24,089 nt of DNA. It comes from Limnoglobus sp043780595. Lineage in GTDB: Bacteria > Planctomycetota > Planctomycetia > Gemmatales > Gemmataceae. The stretch lies in NCBI GenBank assembly GCA_043780595.1, contig JAYWCL010000081.1:1-24089 (forward strand). The letters are read 5' to 3'. Position numbers and translations under genes: made by a program. This document shows positions 1 through 6,699 of this stretch, piece after piece (position 1 is the first letter of the stretch; every line of letters starts with the position of its first letter). Under the pieces are notes generated by a model. The model made no database searches, was not told where the DNA came from, and saw only the letters and a program-made list of their open reading frames with translations.

Positions 1-102
1 GAACCCCGTTGGGGTAAATGCATAGTCCATTCTTTACCCCAACGGGGTTAAATCATCTAGCCCAGGGTTAGACGTTTACGTCGTACCCCTGGGCGTACCT
101 GG
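1..102 (+). repeat. Composite palindromic element, copy A (left part may be cut by the window edge)
   Basis: Two hairpins in tandem. The first has 17-base perfect arms at 2-18 and 33-49 (AACCCCGTTGGGGTAAA and its complement) around a 14-base loop. The second has arms at 61-74 (CCCAGGGTTAGACG) and 79-93. The same sequence recurs in inverted orientation at 6526-6627, including the loop and the short tail after the second hairpin, so this is a dispersed repeat and not a local terminator. It contains no ORF. The likely class is a REP- or MITE-like non-autonomous element; that class is an inference. Confidence 0.85.
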
Positions 103-133
103 CACTCACTTTGACGATGTTGATTCTCGAAAC

Positions 134-215
134 CCCGGCGAGCGGCACGGCGTAAGCGTGCCGTGTGAACCCTGTGAGGCTACCACGGCATGCTTACGCA
201 ATGCCGCTCGCCGGG
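134..215. repeat. Long imperfect palindrome, 32-base arms
   Basis: The arms lie at 134-165 and 184-215 and match at 29 of 32 positions when one is reverse-complemented. They begin CCCGGCGAGCGGCA and end TGCCGCTCGCCGGG, with an 18-base spacer at 166-183. It is unrelated in sequence to the neighbouring element at 1-102. It could form a very stable cruciform or RNA hairpin. No T-tract follows, so it is not an obvious intrinsic terminator. A dispersed extragenic palindrome is likely. Confidence 0.8.
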
Positions 216-480
216 CGCGTGTTTGTGCGTGAAACAGCGGCATTTGAAGATCGGTGACAGTTTAGCGCAACTTCAAAACTGGGGCGTCGGGCTAACAAGA
301 ATGGATTGTTAGACCGGGAATGTGTCATTTCCGACCGCGTGAAGTATATCCCAATCCCTGCATGGGATAACTTTATTCCGAATTTACAAATGAGATCATC
401 TGGCCTTCGGAATGTCGTGTCGAGAATGTTATTGCGTACACACAAATAGTTTCCGCGAAATTACCTTGGAGGCTCGCTCT
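216..480. other. Intergenic accessory DNA without a gene
   Basis: No convincing coding sequence is seen on either strand. The stretch contains a perfect 7-base inverted repeat at 292-298 and 306-312 (CTAACAA and TTGTTAG around a 7-base loop) and one copy of a direct repeat at 347-433. Its left CTAACAA, read as GCTAACAAG at 291-299, recurs on the minus strand at 1246-1254, at the stop codon of the neighbouring gene. Confidence 0.5.
347..433 (+). repeat. Direct repeat copy 1 flanking a two-gene segment
   Basis: About 87 bp aligns, imperfectly, with 1817-1903 in the same orientation. The best conserved part is CCTTCGGAA, one variable base, then GTCGTGTCGAG. Both copies start with a small hairpin; here it is TATCCCA at 347-353 with TGGGATA on the other arm. 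The two copies bracket both minus-strand genes of this region, so the unit between them may have moved or duplicated as a block. Confidence 0.65.
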
Positions 481-1140
481 TCACTCCGCGACCTCGACGC
501 GGGCGAGTCGGCCGCCCTCAAACCACGCACGCAGGTATGGCGAGGTGAACTCGGCGTACCCCGACTCAGACAACCGCGGATGGAAACCCCGGCGAGTCAA
601 CTCGGCCGCAAGCTCCCCCTCACCCCAGTCGAATAGCAGGCGGTCGAACAGGACGGCGTCGGCCCGTCGGACTTCAATCTCGCATAGTCGCGACCGACGC
701 AATGGCCCACGCGAGTCGCACTGATCGAAGCGTAGCCGCACCCCTTCGTAGATGAGCGAGTCGTTCAGGTTGCCGTCATCCCAAGCGTCGTCTCCGAGCG
801 ACCGGCCGAGGACCGCAACGACCTGGGCGGGCGAAATACCTAGCCGCGCCGGGCCGACCCCGCCACCCGGTTCGACGACTAAACCGGCCAGCAGGCGGGG
901 CACCGCGCCCGTCCACGCCCCGTACTCACGTCGGCCATATAGGGCGAATTCTAGAAATTCCAGCACCCGTTCGGTGGCGGGGCTATGGGTGCGCCGGCGG
1001 TACGCATCCAACCCCAGCCGAGCCTCTAGCTGCCGAGAGAGCCATCGGGCGATGGGCGGCGAGAGAAGGCAGGGCAAGACCAGCAACAAGCAGCCGGTGA
1101 AAGCGACCAAGCCGCCCGTCAGGAGGTTGTAGGTACTCAC
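481..1140 (-). CDS. Membrane-anchored protein of unknown function
   Basis: I do not recognise the family with confidence. The 219-residue product has a strongly hydrophobic N-terminus (about residues 7-30), so it is probably anchored in or exported through the inner membrane with a soluble C-terminal part. The C-terminal half (about residues 95-219) has the pattern of a small BLIP/SmpA-like alpha/beta repeat: LGISPAQVVAVLG, then a beta-rich stretch ending ARVEV. That resemblance is weak and inferred from pattern. The start is GTG at 1140, supported by AAGGA eight bases upstream. The gene lies downstream of the CxxC-repeat gene on the same strand, separated from it by an attC-like stem-loop, inside the segment bracketed by 87-bp direct repeats. 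Base use is GC-rich, unlike the AT-richer neighbour. Confidence 0.7.
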   Translation of the reverse strand: MSTYNLLTGGLVAFTGCLLLVLPCLLSPPIARWLSRQLEARLGLDAYRRRTHSPATERVLEFLEFALYGRREYGAWTGAVPRLLAGLVVEPGGGVGPARLGISPAQVVAVLGRSLGDDAWDDGNLNDSLIYEGVRLRFDQCDSRGPLRRSRLCEIEVRRADAVLFDRLLFDWGEGELAAELTRRGFHPRLSESGYAEFTSPYLRAWFEGGRLARVEVAE

Positions 1141-1158
1141 CGCCGAAATCCTTCTGCC

Positions 1159-1256
1159 ACCGAACGACCCCGCTCAGCAGCGGCGGGGCACACTGAGCTT
1201 TTGGTCACGAAAAACGAATCATGCCCCCGCCGTCTGCTGCAATGGCTTGTTAGCTG
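1159..1256 (-). repeat. attC-like stem-loop between two minus-strand genes
   Basis: On the minus strand GCTAACAAG (1254-1246) is followed by a long imperfect stem. Its plus-strand arms are 1175-1190 and 1222-1239, which pair over 16 positions with two unpaired extra bases on one arm, around a loop of about 31 bases. The TAA of the upstream gene lies inside the CTAAC box, as is common for integron cassettes. The boxes fit the RYYYAAC and GTTRRRY consensus only imperfectly: AGCTAAC on the left, and GTTCGGT is the best candidate on the right. The structure is seen; the attC identity is an inference. Confidence 0.35.
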
Positions 1257-1792
1257 GCGTGGGTCTGCGGACGCTTTGTCGCCACGCTAATCCACCCAGG
1301 CGTATCGCTATCCTTACAGCTGTTACACACGCGCTTTCCTCTACATAACTGGCACACAAGCTTATCGCTACAAAATTTGCATTCTCCCTCGCCGCCACAG
1401 ACAGAGCAGATTCCTGATCCGCCACACCAATCACATTCGCCGTTCGAGCAGCTACATTTCCACAAATAATCGTCTAGCTGCCACTGTCCGAGGCATCGAA
1501 CTAACCGGTATCGAGTGAGCTTATATGGGTGTCCGTTCGGGCCGGGTTGCACTTCCGCGACGATCAGTTCGTCCTGTTCGTAAACAACGACAAATGTATC
1601 TGACGAAGGCGACAGCGCTTCGGTCTTCTTCGCACGCGATTGAAGACTTTCAGTATTAAATTCTTTGAATCGCGTCGTACCATGCGTCTCAACGAACTCT
1701 TGGAGGCCACCACCAAGTTCCGCCTCGAGTCGGTTGCGGTCGTCGTTCGCTGAAGCTGCGAGGTACTGAGCTATGAGTTCACGCCACGTCAT
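1250..1792 (-). CDS. Zinc-cluster protein with five CxxC pairs in 9-residue register
   Basis: The product has 180 residues. Residues 1-105 look like a small globular domain without a recognised motif. Residues 113-159 hold twelve cysteines: Cys113, Cys115, then five CxxC pairs at 120/123, 129/132, 138/141, 147/150 and 156/159, each pair exactly nine residues after the previous one. Several pairs are followed by GG or RG as in the DnaJ-type CxxCxGxG zinc domain, but the spacing is tighter. Structural zinc binding is therefore likely; the substrate is unknown. No clear Shine-Dalgarno precedes the ATG. The stop codon TAA sits within GCTAACAAG of the attC-like structure. The gene is visibly AT-richer than the conserved genes of the window, which suggests transfer. 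Confidence 0.7.
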   Translation of the reverse strand: MTWRELIAQYLAASANDDRNRLEAELGGGLQEFVETHGTTRFKEFNTESLQSRAKKTEALSPSSDTFVVVYEQDELIVAEVQPGPNGHPYKLTRYRLVRCLGQWQLDDYLWKCSCSNGECDWCGGSGICSVCGGEGECKFCSDKLVCQLCRGKRVCNSCKDSDTPGWISVATKRPQTHAS

Positions 1793-2259
1793 TCGTTTTG
1801 CCAGTTAACAGGCGTTTATCCCAAGCCCTACATGAGATAAACAATTTAGTCTGAATCCATAGATGAGATAATACCGACCTTCGGAACGTCGTGTCGAGGA
1901 TTTTTGCAATTCGATAACATTACAGATTTGGACATCCGGCCAATTCTTGTTCCCGTCTCGCCGCGCCGCGTCGTTTTCGGAGCGAAGCGCGTGAGCACGA
2001 TGTGTGAAACATCAACATGTATTTCCGCGAGTTCACGCCCCGCGCGGCGCGGCGAAACGAATCTCGATTCGGCCTCACCCACACGAATGCCGCCAGTCAA
2101 AAAACCCAAGGCGATCCGACGTAAGTCGAATTTTGCGACGTGCGCGAAGCGACGCAAAACGGTCGCCAAATGACGCAAAAGTGGCAACGCAAATTCGCCG
2201 AATCGCGTACCGGAACTAGAAAAACGAGAGTCGATTCGATCTGGTCAAGGAGTTTCCCC
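1793..2259. other. Intergenic stretch upstream of selD, no convincing gene
   Basis: Several short open frames overlap here on both strands, but none has a plausible start with a ribosome binding site or a recognisable product. The stretch holds direct repeat copy 2 (1817-1903). It also has a GC-rich inverted repeat, TCGCCGCGCCGCG at 1958-1970 with its complement at 2043-2055, around a 72-base spacer. Any promoter of selD must lie here or upstream; I could not pick one. Confidence 0.5.
1817..1903 (+). repeat. Direct repeat copy 2 flanking a two-gene segment
   Basis: Imperfect copy of 347-433 in the same orientation. It begins with TATCCCA and contains CCTTCGGAACGTCGTGTCGAG at its right end. 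A hairpin near the start is retained with one mismatch. The sequences beyond the aligned block differ between the two copies. Confidence 0.65.
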
Positions 2260-3315
2260 GTGTTTCCGTTCAGTCGCAAAAAACGTCTCACCGACTACGC
2301 CTCGTGCGCGGGCTGAGCCGGTAAGCTGCCCCCCTCGGGCATTGCTCAGGTTCTGAGCTACTTACCGAAGACGAAAGACCCAAACCTGCTCGTCGGCACC
2401 GAAACGCACGACGATGCCGGGGTATATCGCCTCACGGATACGCTCGCGATCGTGCAGACGGTCGACTTCTTCCCGCCCGTCGTCGACGATCCGTACATTT
2501 ACGGCCAAATCGCCGCGGCGAACGCGCTCAGCGACGTTTACGCGATGGGTGGCACGCCGATCACCGCGATGAACCTGGTCGGCTATCCCGACGACAAACT
2601 CGGGACGGAATGGCTCGGTCGCATCATGGCGGGCGGTGCCGAACGCTGCCAGGTGGCCGGTTGCACGATCGTCGGCGGGCACACGATCCGCGATAACGAG
2701 ATTAAGTTCGGCCTGTCGGTGACGGGAACGATCCACCCCGACCGCATTTTTACGAATGCGAACGCGAAGGTCGGCGACGTGCTGGTTCTCACGAAACCGC
2801 TCGGCACGGGATTCGTGACGACGGCATCGAAGAACCGCGCCTGCCCAGTATCGTTGCTAAAAACCGCTTGTAACAGCATGATTCAGCTAAACGCCGCCGG
2901 TCGCGATGCCATGATCGCCAGCGACGCGCACGCCGCCACCGACGTCACCGGTTTCGGTCTTGCCGGTCACAGTTACGAGATGGCCGAAGGCAGCCAAACG
3001 ACGCTGATTATCGACTTAGCAAAGTTACCGTTGATGCCCGGAATCGAGCAAATCGACGTGAAACGCTACCGCACCCGTGCGAGCAAAACCAATCGCGAAT
3101 ACACCGAAGCCGACACGCACTTCGATGGCACACCCGATGCATACCGTCGCGAGTTTTTCTACGATGCCCAAACGAGCGGCGGGCTGCTGATCGCACTTCC
3201 GCCGGAGAAACTACCACTGTTGCTGGAGAAGCTGAACGCCAGCGGCGCACTCGCCACCGCCGTAATCGGCGAAGTGGTGAAGCGCCGCGAAAAGGCACTC
3301 TGGGTGATCGGGTGA
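2260..3315 (+). CDS. selD: Selenide, water dikinase (selenophosphate synthetase), itself a selenoprotein with in-frame UGA
   Basis: SelD makes selenophosphate from selenide and ATP, the Se donor for Sec-tRNA and 2-selenouridine. The frame opens at GTG 2260, preceded by AGGAG with a 7-base spacer, and reads LTDYASCAG, then UGA at 2314-2316 (codon 19), then AGKL. This aligns with the E. coli SelD N-terminal GAGCGCK motif, with the UGA at the position of Cys17 and the catalytic Lys at residue 22. Downstream are the AIRS-type motifs ETHDDAG, VDFFPPVVDDP, NALSDVYAMGG, GGHTI, DVTGFGLAGH and QTSGGLL. With UGA read as Sec the product has 351 residues, against 347 in E. coli. A start after the UGA would delete the catalytic residue and the first ATP-binding residues. 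A SECIS hairpin follows the UGA. The genes selA, selB and selC are not in this window and must lie elsewhere. Confidence 0.93.
2314..2370 (+). promoter_or_regulatory. Bacterial SECIS element for Sec insertion at UGA 2314
   Basis: Directly after the UGA, CGGTAAG (2319-2325) pairs perfectly with CTTACCG (2361-2367). Inside this, GCTCAG (2344-2349) pairs perfectly with CTGAGC (2353-2358) around the loop GUU (2350-2352). The loop starts with G, 33 bases after the UGA. Both the loop guanine and the distance fit the bacterial SECIS rule, in which SelB binds an apical loop G about 16-37 bases downstream. The hairpin lies wholly within selD coding sequence, as bacterial SECIS elements do. SelB recognition itself is inferred. 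Confidence 0.8.
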
Positions 3316-3403
3316 GGTCTCGCGTTTTCCCTTCGCTATCGCGGGCGCGGTTGGGTATGCTTACGACGTTCCTGGCCCGCCCGTCTTTTCATGGAGTCCT
3401 CTC

Positions 3404-4357
3404 ATGTCGCGTTGGTTCTTTGCCATTACGGCACTCGCGTTAATGTCGGTATCGGCTTCGGCCCAAGCCGAGAAGAAGAAAGTCGAACGACTCGCGCCGA
3501 CGGCGGCGGATGTCGCTTACGGCGAACACGAACGCCAGAAGTTCGACTTCTGGCAAGCGAAATCGGACAAGCCGACGCCACTCGTGGTCATGATTCACGG
3601 CGGCGGCTGGGTGAATGGCGACAAAAGCGGCTACGGCACCGCAGCGATCAAGCCGTTCCTCGACGCCGGCATTTCGGTCGCGTCCGTGAACTATCGCTTC
3701 ATTCAACACGCGATGGAAATGAAGGTCGAACCGCCAGTGAAAGCCCCGCTCCACGATGCGGCACGCGCGATTCAGGTGCTTCGTTCCAAGGCCAAGGAAT
3801 GGAACCTCGACGAAACCCGCGTCGGCGCAACCGGTGGCTCCGCAGGGGCGTGTACGTCGTTGTGGCTCGCGTTTCACGACGACCTTGCGGACGCGAAGAG
3901 TGCCGACCCGATCGCGCGCAAATCGACGCGGCTAACATGCGCAGCGGTGAACGGCGCGCAAACCTCGCTCGACCCGAAACAGTTGCGCGAGTGGATGCCG
4001 AACGCCACGTATTGCGGACACGCTTTCGGCTACCAACAGAAGGGCCGATCCCGCGCCGAAGAGTTCCGGATGGCACTCGAAGATCGCGAAAAATTGCTGC
4101 CGTGGATCGCCGAATATTCGCCGATCGAACTGGTCACCAAGGACGATCCGCCAGTCTTTATGATCTTCCCGAGCCAGGACAAACCGCCAGTTGCGGGGGA
4201 AACGCAGAAAGACCCGACGCACTCGGCGGTGTACGGCGTCGAGCTTGCCAAGAAGATGAAACTCGTCGAAGTTGAAGCGATCGTCAGTTACCCGAACGGA
4301 CCGACGACCGCGTACAAAACGATCAACGAGTACCTGATCGCGAAGTTGAAGAAGTAA
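3404..4357 (+). CDS. Secreted alpha/beta hydrolase (esterase/lipase-like)
   Basis: The 317-residue product has an N-terminal signal peptide (hydrophobic residues 4-16, likely cut after SASAQA near residue 22). The oxyanion motif HGGGW is at 65-69 and the nucleophile elbow GGSAG at 144-148 (Ser146), as in the BD-FAE/hormone-sensitive-lipase-like hydrolases common in planctomycetes. The acid is probably near DDPP (247-250) or Asp259. The usual C-terminal PG-x-GH motif carrying the catalytic His is replaced by YPNGPT. The only nearby histidine is His273 in DPTHS, so activity is less certain than the fold. The start at ATG 3404 is supported by GGAG seven bases upstream. The stop is eight bases before the rarA start, so the two genes are probably co-transcribed. 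The substrate cannot be told. Confidence 0.85.
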   Translation: MSRWFFAITALALMSVSASAQAEKKKVERLAPTAADVAYGEHERQKFDFWQAKSDKPTPLVVMIHGGGWVNGDKSGYGTAAIKPFLDAGISVASVNYRFIQHAMEMKVEPPVKAPLHDAARAIQVLRSKAKEWNLDETRVGATGGSAGACTSLWLAFHDDLADAKSADPIARKSTRLTCAAVNGAQTSLDPKQLREWMPNATYCGHAFGYQQKGRSRAEEFRMALEDREKLLPWIAEYSPIELVTKDDPPVFMIFPSQDKPPVAGETQKDPTHSAVYGVELAKKMKLVEVEAIVSYPNGPTTAYKTINEYLIAKLKK

Positions 4358-4364
4358 ACTGCCA

Positions 4365-5711
4365 ATGGATCTATTCACCGATCTCCGCGCGGCGAACCGG
4401 CTGACGGCGCAGCCACTCGCCGCGCGAATGCGACCGCGCAACCTCGACGAATTCGTCGGGCAGGAACATATCCTCGGACCCGGCAAACTCCTGCGCCGGA
4501 TGCTGCTCGCGGACCGGCTGAATTCGGTGATCTTTTACGGCCCACCGGGTTGCGGCAAGACGGCACTCGCACACGTCATTGCCAATCAAACGAAGTCGCA
4601 TTTCGTGGCGATGAACGCGGTCGCAGCGGGTATCAAGGACGTCCGCGACGTACTGACTGAAGCGCGTTCGCGGCTCGAACACGACGGCGAACGAACGATT
4701 CTGTTCCTCGATGAAATCCATCGTTTCAACCGTTCGCAACAAGACGTGCTGCTGCCCGATGTCGAGAATGGCATCGTCATCTTGATCGGCGCGACGACGC
4801 AGAACCCGTTCTTCGCGGTCAACACGCCGCTCCTGTCGCGCAGCCAGATTTTTACTCTCGAACCGCTTTCGCGCGAACATACGAAGACTGTCATTACCCG
4901 CGCACTCGCAGACAGCGAACGCGGCCTCGGCAAGACGCCGGTGACGATCACCGACGATGCGCTGAGCTTCCTCGCGGAGATTTGCGATGGCGACGCCCGA
5001 CGCGCGCTGATGGCGATCGAGATCGGTGTGAAGTCGTCGCTCGCGATCGAAAACGCGCGCCCCGATACCACCCAGATTCTCTTCGATCTCGCCCTCGCGC
5101 AAGATTCGATTCAACGCAAGGTTCTCGATTTCGACCCGACCGGCGATTCGCACTACGACCTGGCCTCGGCGTTCATCAAGAGCTTGCGCGGCAGCGATCC
5201 GCAGGCGGCGACCTACTGGTTGGCGCGCATGTTGGAATCGGGCGAAGATCCGCGATTCGTCGCACGGCGGCTCGTGATTTTCGCATCGGAAGACATCGGT
5301 AACGCCGACCCGATGGCCTTGCTCGTCGCGAACGGCGCGTGGGATGCCGTCGAGCGCGTCGGCCTGCCCGAGTGCGTGCTGAACCTCTCGCACGCGGTCT
5401 GCTATCTGGCCACTGCACCGAAATCGAACGCCTGCACGGTAGCGATTGGTGCCGCCCAAAAAGACGTGAAAGAAGGCCGCACGCTCCCCGTGCCGAAGCA
5501 CCTGCGCGACGCCCACTACACCGGCGCGAAGCAGTTTGGCCACGTCGGGTACAAGTACGCGCACAACTTCGAGGGCGGCTGGGTCGACCAGGAATACATC
5601 CCCGCCGACGTGACGTACTACACACCCACCGACCGCGGCCACGAAGCAATCATCGCGGCACGCATGGCCGAGATCGCCGCGAAGCGGAAGTCTGCAGAGG
5701 GCAAGCCATGA
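4365..5711 (+). CDS. rarA: Replication-associated recombination protein A (RarA/MgsA, AAA+ ATPase)
   Basis: RarA is a clamp-loader-like AAA+ ATPase that acts at stalled replication forks in the cytoplasm. Visible are Walker A GPPGCGKT at 59-66, Walker B LFLDEIHR at 113-120 (DE 116-117), and the sensor-1 segment GATTQNP. The N-terminal block PLAARMRPRNLDEFVGQEHI is characteristic of the RarA/RuvB branch. The C-terminal MgsA-type region includes FASEDIGNADP and the ending GWVDQEYIP. The 448 residues match the usual family length (about 430-450). The gene starts eight bases after the hydrolase stop. Its own stop overlaps the ATG of the next small gene as ATGA, which suggests translational coupling. 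Confidence 0.95.
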   Translation: MDLFTDLRAANRLTAQPLAARMRPRNLDEFVGQEHILGPGKLLRRMLLADRLNSVIFYGPPGCGKTALAHVIANQTKSHFVAMNAVAAGIKDVRDVLTEARSRLEHDGERTILFLDEIHRFNRSQQDVLLPDVENGIVILIGATTQNPFFAVNTPLLSRSQIFTLEPLSREHTKTVITRALADSERGLGKTPVTITDDALSFLAEICDGDARRALMAIEIGVKSSLAIENARPDTTQILFDLALAQDSIQRKVLDFDPTGDSHYDLASAFIKSLRGSDPQAATYWLARMLESGEDPRFVARRLVIFASEDIGNADPMALLVANGAWDAVERVGLPECVLNLSHAVCYLATAPKSNACTVAIGAAQKDVKEGRTLPVPKHLRDAHYTGAKQFGHVGYKYAHNFEGGWVDQEYIPADVTYYTPTDRGHEAIIAARMAEIAAKRKSAEGKP

Positions 5712-5953
5712 CGGAGGAGTGCCCGTTGACATTGAATACCGTGGCGGCCGTATCGCCAGTGCCCACGGACCACCCGTTTTGGCAAATGATGCGTGGAATC
5801 TGGGACGCCCGACAACAAGCCGGCCTCCAACCGCGTAGTGTCGAAGCGATCGACGCGGAACGACAGCGGTTTCGGGACGAGGTGGACGAAGAGATTGCCG
5901 AAGCTGGCCGACTACAGGACGAATGCCAACGATTGCGTCAAGAAGCGCAATGA
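5708..5953 (+). CDS. Small hypothetical protein with C-terminal coiled coil
   Basis: The frame opens with ATG 5708, overlapping the rarA stop in an ATGA junction. GAGGG at 5697-5701 gives a usable ribosome binding site. A second possible start is TTG 5726, with a stronger GGAGGAG at 5713-5719 and six bases of spacing, so the true start is uncertain. The 81-residue product has HPFWQMMRGIWDARQQ in the middle and a highly charged, helix-prone C-terminus rich in Glu, Arg and Gln (about residues 45-81), likely a coiled coil. I do not recognise a family. It ends eight bases before the convergent DUF1415 gene. Confidence 0.6.
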   Translation: MTEECPLTLNTVAAVSPVPTDHPFWQMMRGIWDARQQAGLQPRSVEAIDAERQRFRDEVDEEIAEAGRLQDECQRLRQEAQ

Positions 5954-5961
5954 TCGCTTGT

Positions 5962-6510
5962 CTATTGCCCCGCCATCGACTGCCACTGTTTCAGGAATTG
6001 TTTCCGGTCGAGCGCTCGCATCGTTGCGATGTTTCTTTTGGGTATCGAATCGAGAAACTCGCTGTCGTTGGCAACCCGGCTGATGCTCTCTTCGCGTAGC
6101 AGATGCAACATCGGATACGGCGAGCGGTTCGTGTAATTTTCCATCGCGTTCGGCGACGTGCCTGCGAACTGGTACTGCGGATGAAAGCTGGCAAGTTGAA
6201 CGATGCCACGCAAACCGAGTTGCTCGATGGCATCATCGGCGACGCCGAGGAAGTCGTTGTAATCGGCGAAGTCTTGAAGCAAATGCGCGTGAATCAGCAA
6301 CGTCGTTTCGACTTCGGTAATCGGCGATTCCACGAGCAACCGCAGTTCGCGAATGAAATCGTCTTTGAGTGCATTCGCGTCGATCGCTTCGCTGACCGCG
6401 TAACGGATCGTCCCGCCGTCGAACGGCCGTCGTGCGAACGGGCAGAGGTTCAACCCGATCACGACGGTTTCAATCCACGTCTTCGTAGCCAGAATTATCG
6501 TTTCGTTCAT
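5962..6510 (-). CDS. DUF1415 family protein
   Basis: The 182-residue product matches the DUF1415 pattern along its length. The N-terminal block WIETVVIGLNLCPFA (conserved CPF) leads into VETTLLIHAH, then DFADYNDFL, then the central FHPQYQFAG, and finally the NRSPYPMLHLLRE stretch. The biochemical role of the family is not established. It is a soluble cytoplasmic protein without a signal peptide. The start ATG at 6510 follows GGAA at five-base spacing. It is convergent with the rarA-side genes, and its upstream side abuts the composite palindromic element at 6526-6688, so its promoter must lie in or near that repeat. Confidence 0.85.
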   Translation of the reverse strand: MNETIILATKTWIETVVIGLNLCPFARRPFDGGTIRYAVSEAIDANALKDDFIRELRLLVESPITEVETTLLIHAHLLQDFADYNDFLGVADDAIEQLGLRGIVQLASFHPQYQFAGTSPNAMENYTNRSPYPMLHLLREESISRVANDSEFLDSIPKRNIATMRALDRKQFLKQWQSMAGQ

Positions 6511-6525
6511 CGCGTTTCCAAATAC

Positions 6526-6688
6526 CAGTACACCCAGGGGTACGACGTAAGACGTCTAACCCTGGGCTATCAGATTTAACCCCCGTTGGGGTACAGAATT
6601 GGCTATGCATTTACCCCAACGGGGTTCCATCTTTTAGCCCAGGGTTAGACGCTTCGTCGTACCCCTGGGTCGCGAGTCGTACCCCTGG
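6526..6688 (-). repeat. Composite palindromic element, copy B (three hairpins)
   Basis: Three hairpins occur in a row: 6533-6566, 6578-6626 and 6638-6669, followed by a repeat of TCGTACCCCTGG at 6677-6688. The outer hairpins are inverted copies of each other (CCCAGGGTTAGACG and CGTCGTACCCCTGGG arms), so the whole element is itself palindromic. Read on the minus strand, 6627 to 6526 is nearly identical to 1-102, including the central loop. The gap between the DUF1415 gene and the dehydrogenase gene contains nothing else. Confidence 0.88.
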
Positions 6689-6699
6689 ATGCTTGTTTA

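Noticed and set aside
1846..2219. Overlapping short open frames on both strands upstream of selD
   Set aside because: No ribosome binding site, no recognisable product, and composition dominated by a GC-rich inverted repeat; they look like chance frames.
2328..2340. GCCC/GGGC mini-hairpin as the SECIS apical stem
   Set aside because: It has only four pairs and a loop without the early G; the GCTCAG/CTGAGC stem is longer and nests in the perfect basal stem.
2452..3315. selD starting at the first ATG-type codon after the UGA
   Set aside because: It would remove the catalytic residue and the first ATP-binding motif; the upstream frame with GTG, Shine-Dalgarno and UGA aligns with the family.
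4371..5732. Long open frame opposite rarA
   Set aside because: It mirrors the codon structure of rarA on the other strand, is Arg-rich without domains, and rarA is unmistakable.
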